From contig NZ_CP109598.1 of NCBI RefSeq assembly GCF_036327775.1, positions 6,925,501 to 6,989,500 of the forward strand: DNA of 64,000 bases. Reading direction: 5' to 3'. This stretch comes from Streptomyces sp. NBC_01498 (GTDB lineage: Bacteria; Actinomycetota; Actinomycetes; Streptomycetales; Streptomycetaceae). The notes beneath the pieces were generated by a model that saw only the letters and a list, made by a program, of their open reading frames with translations, was not told where the DNA came from and did not search any database. Position 1 is the stretch's first letter; each line of letters begins with the position of its first letter. The translations under genes and the position numbers were made by a program. This document shows, piece by piece, positions 1 through 8,800 of this stretch.

Positions 1-1844
1 CGCTGCCGGGCGTGGTCGCGGACCAGCGGGTTGAACGTGTAGGTGGGGCCGCCCGACACCTCGTCCGGGGCGACCGCCAGCAGATGCAGGTTGACCAGGG
101 CGTCCAGCAGCCGCTGGGTGTCGTCGCCGGGCCGGTCGGAGACGGCGGAGACCATCCACTCGGGGACGTACTCCAGGTCGCACAGGCTGAGCCGGAGCCA
201 CAGCCGGTACCCGGCAGGCGGCAGCTGGTCGAGGGAGGACGCGAGCCGCGCTCCCATGTCCAGGCAGCCGATGGAGAGTTCGGCGATACGATTCTGCTGG
301 GTCGACAGGCGGTCGGTGAAGCTGCGCAACGTGCAGCGGGGGCGGGCCCGCAGCCGGGCTCCGGCGGCCCGGATGGCCAGCGGCAGATGACCGCAGAGCC
401 GGGCGATCCGCCGGGCGCTGTCCACCTCGGCGAAGACCCGTTCCACGCCCACCAGGGAGGCGAGCAGATCCAGTGCCTCGTCGGTGGGCAGCCCGTCGAC
501 GCGGTACTCGGTCAGACCGGGGATCTTCAGCAGACTGGACCGGCCCGTGCACAGGACCGCGCTGTCGCCGCTCGGCAGCAGGGCCTCGTACCGTGTGCAC
601 TCGGCCACGTCGTCGAGCACGATGAGCAGCCGCTTGGTGGCGGTGACGCTGCGGAACAGCGCGGCCCGTGCGGCGAGGCCCGCCGGGATGCGCTGTTCGG
701 GCACCCCGAGCGCGTCGAGGAACCCGTGCAGCACCTCCTGCGGGGGTGCCGGGTCGGTCTGCCCGCGCAGGTCGGCGTAGAGCCGGCCGTCCGGGAAGTG
801 CTGTTGCAGGCTGTGCCCGGCGTGGAGGGCGAGCGCGGTCTTGCCGGTGCCGCCGCACCCCGCCAGCGCCACCACACGGGGCCCGCTGTCCCCGCGCAGG
901 TCCGAGGTGACGCGGTGGAGCAGCTCGCGCCGGCCGGTGAAGTCCTTGATCTGGGGTGGTAACTGGGCGGGCACCTTGGCGGGCGGCCAGGTCCGTTGCG
1001 GTACGGCGGGCGGTGGCGCGATCGGCTCGCCGGAGAGGATCTTCTGGTGCAGTTCCTGGAGTCCGGCGCCCGGCTCCAGGCCGAGATTGTTGATCTGGGT
1101 GAGACGGTTGTTGCGGTAGACGGTGAGCGCCTCCGCCCGGCGCTGGGACAGGTGCAGGGCGGTCATCAGCTGGGCGCACAGCCGCTCACGCATGGGGTAC
1201 TCGGCGACCAGCGGCTTGAGTTCGCTGATGAGTTCGGCGTGCCGGCCGAGGGTCAGGCCCACGTCGAGCCACTCCTCCAGAACTGAGAAGCGGCGTTCCT
1301 CCCAGTGGGCGGCCACCGCGTAGGTGAGCGGTCCCGAGAGGTCGGCGAGCGGCTGCCCGCGGAAGAGGGCCAGGGCGCTGCGGTACTCGGCGGTGGCCGG
1401 CTCCAGTTCGCCGACGGCCACCAGGTCCCGGGCCCGGCGTACCGCCTTCTCGAACGCGTGGGCGTCGAGGTCCTCGTCGTCGAGCCGGATCCGGTAGCCG
1501 CCCTGCTCGGTCTCGATGAGGTCGACCGGCGCGCCGGCCGCGGCGAAGGCGTTCCGCAGGCGCCAGACGCAGGTCTGGATCTGCTTGTCCGCGGTTGCGG
1601 GCGGCGCGGAGCGCCACACGGCGTCGATCAGTGAATTCACCGGGACGATTCGGTTGGTATGGAGCAGAAGGGCCGCCAGCACGGTCAGCTGGCGATTCCT
1701 CCCCAGGCGAATTGGCTTGCCGTGAATGATTACCTGTAATGGCCCGAGGATGCGAAAGAAGATTTCCCGGCCATTGTCGTCCAGTTCTTCTTGGGAGTGA
1801 CCTGTATTGAGAGATGAATATCCATTGTGGAGCGGCAAGATCAT
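1..1844 (-). CDS. SARP/AfsR-type pathway regulator with NB-ARC ATPase domain (3' end outside window)
   Basis: Reading the minus strand gives an open frame from ATG 1844 through the left edge (at least 614 residues). It has an OmpR-like winged helix (about residues 30-100, ILGPLQV start), a bacterial transcriptional activator (BTAD) domain (about 105-255), and an NB-ARC ATPase with P-loop GCGGTGKTALALH near residue 330. This is the large SARP layout of AfsR-like activators. SARPs usually switch on the adjacent antibiotic cluster, here the NRPS operon upstream. Codon 36 is TTA (1737-1739), so translation probably needs the bldA tRNA. The start is uncertain: GGGAGG abuts ATG 1844, while TTG at 1838 sits at better spacing. 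The C-terminus (TPR or HTH) is not seen. Confidence 0.9.
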   Translation of the reverse strand, partial: MILPLHNGYSSLNTGHSQEELDDNGREIFFRILGPLQVIIHGKPIRLGRNRQLTVLAALLLHTNRIVPVNSLIDAVWRSAPPATADKQIQTCVWRLRNAFAAAGAPVDLIETEQGGYRIRLDDEDLDAHAFEKAVRRARDLVAVGELEPATAEYRSALALFRGQPLADLSGPLTYAVAAHWEERRFSVLEEWLDVGLTLGRHAELISELKPLVAEYPMRERLCAQLMTALHLSQRRAEALTVYRNNRLTQINNLGLEPGAGLQELHQKILSGEPIAPPPAVPQRTWPPAKVPAQLPPQIKDFTGRRELLHRVTSDLRGDSGPRVVALAGCGGTGKTALALHAGHSLQQHFPDGRLYADLRGQTDPAPPQEVLHGFLDALGVPEQRIPAGLAARAALFRSVTATKRLLIVLDDVAECTRYEALLPSGDSAVLCTGRSSLLKIPGLTEYRVDGLPTDEALDLLASLVGVERVFAEVDSARRIARLCGHLPLAIRAAGARLRARPRCTLRSFTDRLSTQQNRIAELSIGCLDMGARLASSLDQLPPAGYRLWLRLSLCDLEYVPEWMVSAVSDRPGDDTQRLLDALVNLHLLAVAPDEVSGGPTYTFNPLVRDHARQ

Positions 1845-1964
1845 CCTCCCGGTGCCCGAAGCAATTTACGGCCAGCAGGGAATGCTAGGAGAGCATCGGG
1901 TGTCATGTCCATACCCAGGTTGGGCGGCGACAACGGATTTGGTCGGCTGATCTTTTCCTGTGCG

Positions 1965-2024
1965 GAGTTTCTTGCACTTCGCATTGTGCACAGTGCACGA
2001 GTTTCTTGCACTGTGCACAATGCG
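1965..2024. promoter_or_regulatory. 18-bp perfect inverted repeat plus 14-bp direct repeat upstream of the SARP gene
   Basis: CGCATTGTGCACAGTGCA (1980-1997) pairs perfectly with 2007-2024 across a 9-nt spacer. GAGTTTCTTGCACT occurs at 1965-1978 and again at 1999-2012, 34 bp apart. The block lies in the 247-bp gap between the end of the C*-A NRPS gene and the SARP start. It is AT-rich for this genome and has no T-run, so an operator (autoregulation or gamma-butyrolactone/SARP-type binding) fits better than a terminator. No protein can be assigned to it from sequence alone. Confidence 0.6.
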
Positions 2025-2091
2025 GGCTGGCTTGAATGGAGTGGTTCCGGCGGGAGGCGACTGCAAGCGGAATGTTTCAATCAGCCGACGG

Positions 2092-4692
2092 CTATGGTCG
2101 CCCTACGGAGCCCGCCCTTGTGCGCAGAGCCAGTGCGTCGACCTTTCCGCCCGGTGTTCTCGGCAGTTCCGGCAGCACGATGATGTGATCGGGGATCATC
2201 TGTCCGGGGAGAGTCTCGGCTATTTTCTCGTGCACCTCCGAGGCCGTCGCACCGGCTCCCAGCACCACGAACGCGATCAGCCGTTCTCCCGCGTCCTCAC
2301 GGCGCAGCAGCACCGCGCAATCGGTCACCGCGGGGTGTCTGCGGACCGCCGCCTCGACCTCACCGAGTTCGATCCGGAAACCGCGCACCTTGACCTGATG
2401 GTCCACCCTGCCGAGAATCCGCAGCCGCCCGTCGTCCCCCCACCACCCGCGGTCCCCGGTCCGGTACAGCCGCCCGTCCGGCTCGAACGGATCGGGCAGG
2501 AACCGCTCCGCGGTCGCCGCCGCCCGCCCGTGATAGCCGCGGGCCACCCCGGGACCGCCCAGATGGATCTCGCCCGGCACCCCGGGCGGTACGGGACGGA
2601 GCCGGGCATCGAGCACGTACGCCCGGTACCCGGGCACCGGACGTCCGATCGGGATGGCCGCGCCCGCCGCCTCGGCCGGGCCGCAGCGGTGCGTGGTGGC
2701 CCACACCGCGCACTCGGTGGGCCCGTAGTCGTTGAACAGCGGCGCGTCCGGGCAGAGCCGCAGATGCTCGGCGACGATGTCCGGGCTCAGCGGCTCCCCG
2801 CCCACCGCCACCATCGAGAACCGGCCGAGCACCTCCCGGTCCGCGACCTGGAGCACGATCCGGTAGTGCGAGGGCACCGCGTGGATGTGGGTGACGGCCG
2901 CGCCCTCCAGCAGCTTCCGCAGCGCCATCGGGTCGTGCGCCTCGGTCTCGGTCGGCAGCACCACCGCGCCGCCACTGGTCAGTGCCCAGAACATGCCGCC
3001 CGCCGCCCCGTCGAAGCACAGCGGCGGCAGCACCAGGTCCCGGCCGGGCGGCGGGCCGGCCGCCGCGCGGGCCGCCGTGGAGGCGACGATCGCCCGGTGG
3101 TGCACGCCGATGCCCTTCGGGGCCCCGGTGGAGCCCGAGGTGTAGATGACGTACGCGAGGTCGTCCGGGGTGACCGGGACACCGGGGGAGGTGCCGGGCA
3201 GCCCGGCGGCGTCCTCGGCCGCCAGCACCGGCACCGGGACGGAGAACTCCGGCCGCCGCCGGGTGAGCAGCGCCACCGCCCCCGAGTCGGCCAGGATGTG
3301 CCGGATCCGCTCGGGCGGGTACGTCGGCTCGATCGGCACGTAGGCGGCGCCCGCCTTCAGCGTGCCGAGCATCGCGGTCACCGACCAGGCGGAGCGGTCG
3401 GTGAGCAGGGCCACCAGCCGGCCGGGGCCGACCCCGGCCGCGTGCAGCTGCCGGGCCACCCGGTTGGCGTCCTCGTCCAGTTGACGGTGTGTCAGTTCGG
3501 TGTCGCCGCACAGTACGGCGAGCGCGTCCGGGGTCCGCGCGGCGTGTTCCTCGACCAGGGTGTGCAGGCAGCCGGCGGGAAAGGGCCGCTCCGCGCCGCG
3601 CGACCAGCCGGCGAGCGCGGCCCGCTCCGGCGCGGTGCCGCCGTCGGTCTCGTACACCGGCCGGTCGTCGAGCAGCCCGTCCAGGACGGCGAGCAGGCGT
3701 CGTACGAAGATGTCGGCCACCGTCTCGTCGTGCAGACCGGTGTCGTGGTCCAGGCGCAGCCGGTCGCCCTCCCGCAGGACCAGCAGCCCGTGGTGGGCGA
3801 CGGCGTCCGGCACCCGGACCGGCAGCGCCGTGTACGCGCCGACCCGTTCCGGCTCCGGTTCGCCGCCGGGGGCCAGCGCGAGGGCCGCGCGGAACCCCGG
3901 GGGAAGCGGCACACCGGAGGCGACCGCCTCCCCGGCCCGCCGCAGGGCGGCGCCGCCGGACAGGGTCTCGGTCACCCCCGGTACGACCGCCACGGGGGTG
4001 TCGTACGCGACGGCCAGCGCCGCCCCGGGCGAGTCGCCGCAGCGGACCAGGAGCACCGCGACGGCCGCGGCCAGCGCCGCCTCGTCGGACACCCCGGCGG
4101 CCCGCAGCCGCGCGAGTGAGGGCCCGGCCGGGATCCGCACCGTCCGCGCGTTCCCGGAGGCCCGGCCACCGCCCTGAAGGACGGACGGCTCCGGCGCCGC
4201 GCCCTCGGCGCCGGAGCCCGCCGATCCGGCGGTGTCCGGGAGCGAACCCGAGGGTCCGCTCCCGGACACCGCCGGGAAGGGGATGCCGTCCGTGAGCAGC
4301 CACCGCATCACCGCCGCCGGGGGCAGCGGGTGGGCGGTGACCACCACCAGGAGGAAGCGTTCGTCGCCGAGCCGGGCGAGCAGCACCCGGGCGGGGCCCG
4401 GTTCCGCCTCGGCGGCGGCGCTCTCCTCCCGGACCAGCTCGCCCCACTCCGAAGGGTCCGTCCCGCCGGCCGCCAGGTCGTGCACGGTCAGCGGGATCTC
4501 CGGAACCGGGCCCGCGACCCGCGCCCGCAGCGCGCCCAGGTCCGGCCGGCCGTGGACCACCCAGGTACCGGTGGTGAGACCGGCGAGCCCGCCCGGAGGA
4601 ACGGCCGCCGGACGGACCGGGGGAACAGCCGCCGGAGCGGCCCCGGGAACGGACGCGGACACCGGCACGGTCACCGGCACGGATGCGGACAT
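2092..4692 (-). CDS. NRPS with degenerate condensation domain and intact adenylation domain, no carrier (C*-A; Qcn19-like)
   Basis: The 866-residue protein starts with a Pro/Ala/Val-rich tail and a shrunken condensation-like region lacking HHxxxDG (TAHPLPPAA stands at that place). An intact A domain follows from about residue 390: YTSGSTGAPKG near 520, FNDYGPTE, YRTGD, and the A10 lysine in TPGGKVDALAL near 855. The protein ends just after A10 with no carrier domain, so it must load a carrier in trans. The natural partner is the C-A*-T protein encoded at 10586-13687. My reading of the specificity pocket is D-G-G-H-V-V-D-V-W, which I cannot assign; arginine or dehydroarginine is an inference from the neighbouring oxygenase. 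The position after MbtH, C-A-T-Re NRPS and oxygenase matches the order I recall for qcn16-qcn19 of quinocarcin. RBS AGGAGGAG precedes ATG 4692. Confidence 0.88.
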   Translation of the reverse strand: MSASVPVTVPVSASVPGAAPAAVPPVRPAAVPPGGLAGLTTGTWVVHGRPDLGALRARVAGPVPEIPLTVHDLAAGGTDPSEWGELVREESAAAEAEPGPARVLLARLGDERFLLVVVTAHPLPPAAVMRWLLTDGIPFPAVSGSGPSGSLPDTAGSAGSGAEGAAPEPSVLQGGGRASGNARTVRIPAGPSLARLRAAGVSDEAALAAAVAVLLVRCGDSPGAALAVAYDTPVAVVPGVTETLSGGAALRRAGEAVASGVPLPPGFRAALALAPGGEPEPERVGAYTALPVRVPDAVAHHGLLVLREGDRLRLDHDTGLHDETVADIFVRRLLAVLDGLLDDRPVYETDGGTAPERAALAGWSRGAERPFPAGCLHTLVEEHAARTPDALAVLCGDTELTHRQLDEDANRVARQLHAAGVGPGRLVALLTDRSAWSVTAMLGTLKAGAAYVPIEPTYPPERIRHILADSGAVALLTRRRPEFSVPVPVLAAEDAAGLPGTSPGVPVTPDDLAYVIYTSGSTGAPKGIGVHHRAIVASTAARAAAGPPPGRDLVLPPLCFDGAAGGMFWALTSGGAVVLPTETEAHDPMALRKLLEGAAVTHIHAVPSHYRIVLQVADREVLGRFSMVAVGGEPLSPDIVAEHLRLCPDAPLFNDYGPTECAVWATTHRCGPAEAAGAAIPIGRPVPGYRAYVLDARLRPVPPGVPGEIHLGGPGVARGYHGRAAATAERFLPDPFEPDGRLYRTGDRGWWGDDGRLRILGRVDHQVKVRGFRIELGEVEAAVRRHPAVTDCAVLLRREDAGERLIAFVVLGAGATASEVHEKIAETLPGQMIPDHIIVLPELPRTPGGKVDALALRTRAGSVGRP

Positions 4693-4730
4693 GGGTCGCT
4701 CCTCCTGTCGTGCTGACGTGCTGTCGTGGT

Positions 4731-4761
4731 GAGGCGGCCGGGCGTTGTGCCCGGCCGCCTC
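4731..4761 (-). terminator. Stem-loop between the oxygenase and C*-A NRPS genes
   Basis: GAGGCGGCCGGGC (4731-4743) pairs perfectly with 4749-4761 around GTTGT. It lies in the transcript after the oxygenase stop (4779) and before the C*-A start (4692). It could be an attenuator lowering expression of the distal gene, or a terminator giving the NRPS gene its own promoter. Confidence 0.6.
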
Positions 4762-4778
4762 CGTGCTCCCGCGACCCG

Positions 4779-5783
4779 TCAGAGCAGCACGCGCTCCGCC
4801 GGAGTCTCCCGGTGGGCCCGCGACTTGCGCAGGTCCCGGGTGACGACCGCCTTCTTGAGCCAGCGGTCGGTCCCGTCGAACCGGGCCTTGAACGCGCTCC
4901 TGCCGTGCACCGCCCGGTAGTTGTCGATCACCAGCAGGTCACCGGGGGCCAACGCGACCTCGACCAGGTTGCGTTGGAGTTCCCCGGTCAGCGCGTTCAG
5001 CGCCGCCTGGGCCTCCTGATCACCCGGCAGTGGCGACATGAACGCCGGGTCGATCCGCAGATACGGCCGGTCCGGATGGCCGAACAGCACCGCGCACGGC
5101 TCCGGTTCGTCCTGCATCCGCTGCACCGCGTGCATGCTGCCCCGGTTCGCGGTGAGCGTCCGGGCGTGCTTGAGATGCTCGGTGTCCGGAAGGATCAGGA
5201 ACCGCGCCTGGCTCAGCACCTCCCGCTGCTCGTCCGTCAGGACCACCTCGTCCACTCCGGCCACCACCGTCGGCACCGCGTCGTGGTTCCGCAGTCCCAG
5301 CAGCAGCAGATAGTCGCAGCGGAACGGGTGGAAACCGTCCTCGGTGTGCCAGGCCAGCTCCACCGTGCCGTGACCGCTCTGGTCGTTCTCGTGCGCGGGG
5401 ACCGGCAGTACGTCGTGCACCAGCCGCCCGTTCTGAAGGGTCGACCAGCCGAACAGGTCCCCGAGGTGCGCCGTGGTGAGCATGAGAGCCACCTCGTGCG
5501 CCCCCGACTCCGGTTCCCTCGGTGGCTCCCGCCAGTCCAGCGGCGTCGGCCCGAGCCGGCTGTCGTCCACCGGAAGGCCCCGTACGACCAGGCACGACGC
5601 CGACTCCGAGGTCCGGAACTCGCGCAGCTCCCGGATCAGACGCGGCGGCAGCCGGTGTGCCTGTACGGACAGGTCGTCCAGCAGGGCCGGGGCGCTGCTC
5701 GCCCCGTGCTCCCGCAGAACCGAGCGGGTGAGCGTGTCCAGTGCGGCCCCTTCGGCCGCGTCGAGGTCCACGTAACGGATCAT
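4779..5783 (-). CDS. Fe(II)/2-oxoglutarate oxygenase of the VioC/NapI clavaminate-synthase-like family; probable L-arginine 4,5-desaturase
   Basis: A 334-residue cytosolic oxygenase. The iron ligands are visible as H146 and E148 in WHTEDGFHP and H293 in AVHGR, and the 2-oxoglutarate-binding arginine lies further on in [16 protein letters not shown]. The HTED/AVHGR pair and the length match the VioC arginine 3-hydroxylase subgroup. In naphthyridinomycin the homologue NapI desaturates L-arginine to 4,5-dehydroarginine, and Qcn18/Cya18 do the same in quinocarcin/SF-1739 (known from the family). The position between the C-A-T-Re and C*-A NRPS genes is that of Qcn18, so desaturation is the preferred reading. 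Beta-hydroxylation cannot be excluded from sequence. RBS GGGAGATG precedes ATG 5783. Confidence 0.82.
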   Translation of the reverse strand: MIRYVDLDAAEGAALDTLTRSVLREHGASSAPALLDDLSVQAHRLPPRLIRELREFRTSESASCLVVRGLPVDDSRLGPTPLDWREPPREPESGAHEVALMLTTAHLGDLFGWSTLQNGRLVHDVLPVPAHENDQSGHGTVELAWHTEDGFHPFRCDYLLLLGLRNHDAVPTVVAGVDEVVLTDEQREVLSQARFLILPDTEHLKHARTLTANRGSMHAVQRMQDEPEPCAVLFGHPDRPYLRIDPAFMSPLPGDQEAQAALNALTGELQRNLVEVALAPGDLLVIDNYRAVHGRSAFKARFDGTDRWLKKAVVTRDLRKSRAHRETPAERVLL

Positions 5784-5853
5784 CGGCGCTCATCTCCCGC
5801 ACGATCCGTAGGGAAGCATCCTCGTGTGTTCACGAGTCCTCCTTGTCCTGCGA

Positions 5854-8800
5854 TCAGTTGGCGGTGTCCTTCGACACGACGAAGGTCTCGGGATCGGGCA
5901 GATAGCCGCCCTCCACCAGGAACCGGAAGCAGGAGTGCGCCCACTCCTCGGCCACCGGCGGGCAGCTGATGCCCGAACCCTCGAGGGCCTCCGTCAGTAC
6001 CCGGCACTCGTCCATGGGGTTGATCTGCTTCTGCAGCTCCGGGTCGAGCGCGGCGTGCCGCATCGTGGCGACCCGCAGCAGCGGGGTCATCGGGAACAGG
6101 ATGTGGTCCTCGCCGACGTCCAGCGCCCGCTGCCGGGCGTCCTCCTCGTCGATGACGTCGAGGTTGTAGCCGAACGACCGCAGCCACTGGTAGCACTGCT
6201 GCATCGTCGTGGGCGCCGGGTTGGTGATGTTGAAGTTCTTCCCGAAGTTCTCCTCGCGGAGCGAGGTGTAGACGACGGCCTGCGCCGTGAAGTCCACCGG
6301 CACCGCGTTGATGACGTCGTTGTAGAGCGGCAGCACCCCGAGGTCCAGGAAGCCCCGCAGATACACGTACAGGTAGTCGGTGTGGTGCGAGGCGCCGGTC
6401 TCGGCGTGACCGGTGATCATCCACGGGCGCTGCACGGTCACCGGGATACCCCGGTCCCGGGCGATGTACATGATCTTCTCGGCCAGCCACTTGCTGCGCG
6501 GGTAGCCGGTCGGGATCCGGATCGGACCGCTGTCCAGGTCCTCCTCGGTGAACGGGCGCTCCGCCCCGCTGCCCATGAACACGTCCACACTGGAGATGAA
6601 GTGGACCGACTTGAGCGTCTCCGTCGTGGCCAGCCGCAGCACCTCCTTGGTGCCCTCGACGTTGGCCGGGCGGGCCGCCTCGTACGGGTAGGTGAAGTTG
6701 ACCACCGCGCCGCTGTGGTAGATCACGTCGATCGTGGACGCGCAGTGCGTGAACTCCGCCGGGCTCAGCCCGAGCCGCGGCTTGGCCAGGTCACCGATGA
6801 CCATGCGCATCCGGGAGCGGTACGACTCGTCCCACGCGTGGTAGGTGCGCAGGGTCTGCTCCATGCGCTCCCACGCCGCGTCCTCGCTTTCCGCCCGGAC
6901 CAGGCAGTGCACCAGGACGTCGGTGCTCTTGATGAGCTCCACCACGAGGAACGCGCCCAGATAACCGGTGGCACCGGTGACCAGCGCGTGCCGCGGGCTG
7001 AACCACTCGGAGTGCGGCAGGTCCCCGGGGGTGATCTCCTCGGGCAGCCGGACCTCCTCGTGCAGCTCCTCCAGCTGCTGCGCGTACAGGACCTCGCTGT
7101 CCACGTTGTCCCGCTGCCGCCGGTCCTCCTCGATCGCCGCGGCGACGCCGGCCACCGTGGGCACCCGGAAGATCTGCTCCACCGGCAGGGTCACGTCGTG
7201 CGTCCGGGCCAGCTGCGCGGTCAGCCGCGCCACCAGCAGGGAGTTCCCGCCGAGTTCGAAGAAGTCGGCGACCGCGCTGACCGTGGGCACGCCCAGCAGC
7301 GAGCAGAAGGTCTCCGCGATCTCCGCCTCCAGCTGGGTCCCCGGCTCGACGAAGTCCTCGATACCGAGGTCGGGCGCGGGCAGCGCCGCGGTGTCCACCT
7401 TGCCGTTCGGGGTGAGCGGTATCCGCTCCAGTGTCACGAACGCGCCCGGCACCATGTAGTCCGGGACCTGCGCCAGTACGTGCTTGATCAGGGCTTCCTT
7501 GGTCAGTACCCGGCCGACGACCGGGACCACGTACGCCACCAGGCGCTGCACGCCCGGCTGGTCCTCCCGCGCGATCACCGCGGTCTCGGCGACCAGCGGG
7601 TGGCGCCGCAGGACGTTCTCGATCTCGGTCAGCTCGATCCGGAAACCACGGATCTTGATCTGGGTGTCGGCCCGTCCGAGGAACTCGACGCTGCCGTCCT
7701 GCCGGTAGCGGGCCAGGTCACCGGTCCGGTACAGCCGGGCCCCCGGCTCGTCGGAGAACGGGTCGGGCAGGAAGCTGCCCGCCGTCATCCCCGGCCGGTT
7801 GACGTACCCGCGGACCACGCCGCCGCCGCCGATGTACAGCTCACCGGGCACGCCGGGCGGCACGGGGCTCAGCCGCTTGTCCAGCAGGTGCAGACGGGTG
7901 TTGGGGATCGGGTGGCCGATCGGCACCCGGCCGGACGCCGCGTCGGCGGCGGTCACCGGATGCACCGACGCCCAGACGGTCGCCTCCGTCGGACCGTACT
8001 CGTTGAACAGCGCCACGTCCGGGGAGCGCCGCAGGTGCGCCTCGACCAGGTTCGGCGGCAGCACCTCACCGGCCAGCACGGTCGTCCGCACCGAGGGGAA
8101 CGCCTCCGGCTCGGCCTCCAGCAGCACCGCGTACTGCGAGGGCACACCGTCGACGTGGGTGACCTCCTTGTCCCGGATCAGCGCGCCGAGCAGCCGCGGG
8201 TCCAGCACCTCCGTCTCGTTCGGCACGACGACGGTGCCGCCGCGGGTGAGCGTCCAGTACAGGCCGCCGCCCGAGGCGTCGAAGGTGAACGGAGCCAGCA
8301 CCAGATAGCTCTCCGGCAGCCCCGGGCCCTCGATGACCGACCGGGCCAGGGTGGAGTGGACGATCTGCCCGTGCTCCACCGCCACACCCTTCGGGCGGCC
8401 GGTGGACCCGGAGGTGTAGATGACGTACGCCAGGCTGTCCGGCCCGACCTCCACGGACGGCCGGGTCACCGGGCCCTGCGGATCGGCGGTCGGCACCGCC
8501 ACCTTCTCCAGGCCCGGCAGCTTGCCGTCGAGCCCGTCCAGCGCACCCTCGCCGCCGACGACCAGGGTGATCCCGGCGTCCTCGGCGATCGACGCGATAC
8601 GGTCCGCCGGGTACGACGGGTCCAGCGGCACGTACGCGCCGCCCGACTTCAGCACACCGAGCAGCGCGACCATGGTGTGCACCGACCGGTCGGCCATGAC
8701 ACCGACGAGGGTCTCCGGGCCCGCGCCGAGTTCGGCGAGCCGCGCGGCCAGCGCCTCGGCCCGCAGGTCCAGCGACGCGTACGTCAGCTCCGCCGTGCTG

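Noticed and set aside
1980..2024. Terminator of the NRPS operon
   Set aside because: The repeat is not GC-rich, has no T-run and lies in an AT-rich regulatory gap. An operator is more likely, although termination is not excluded.
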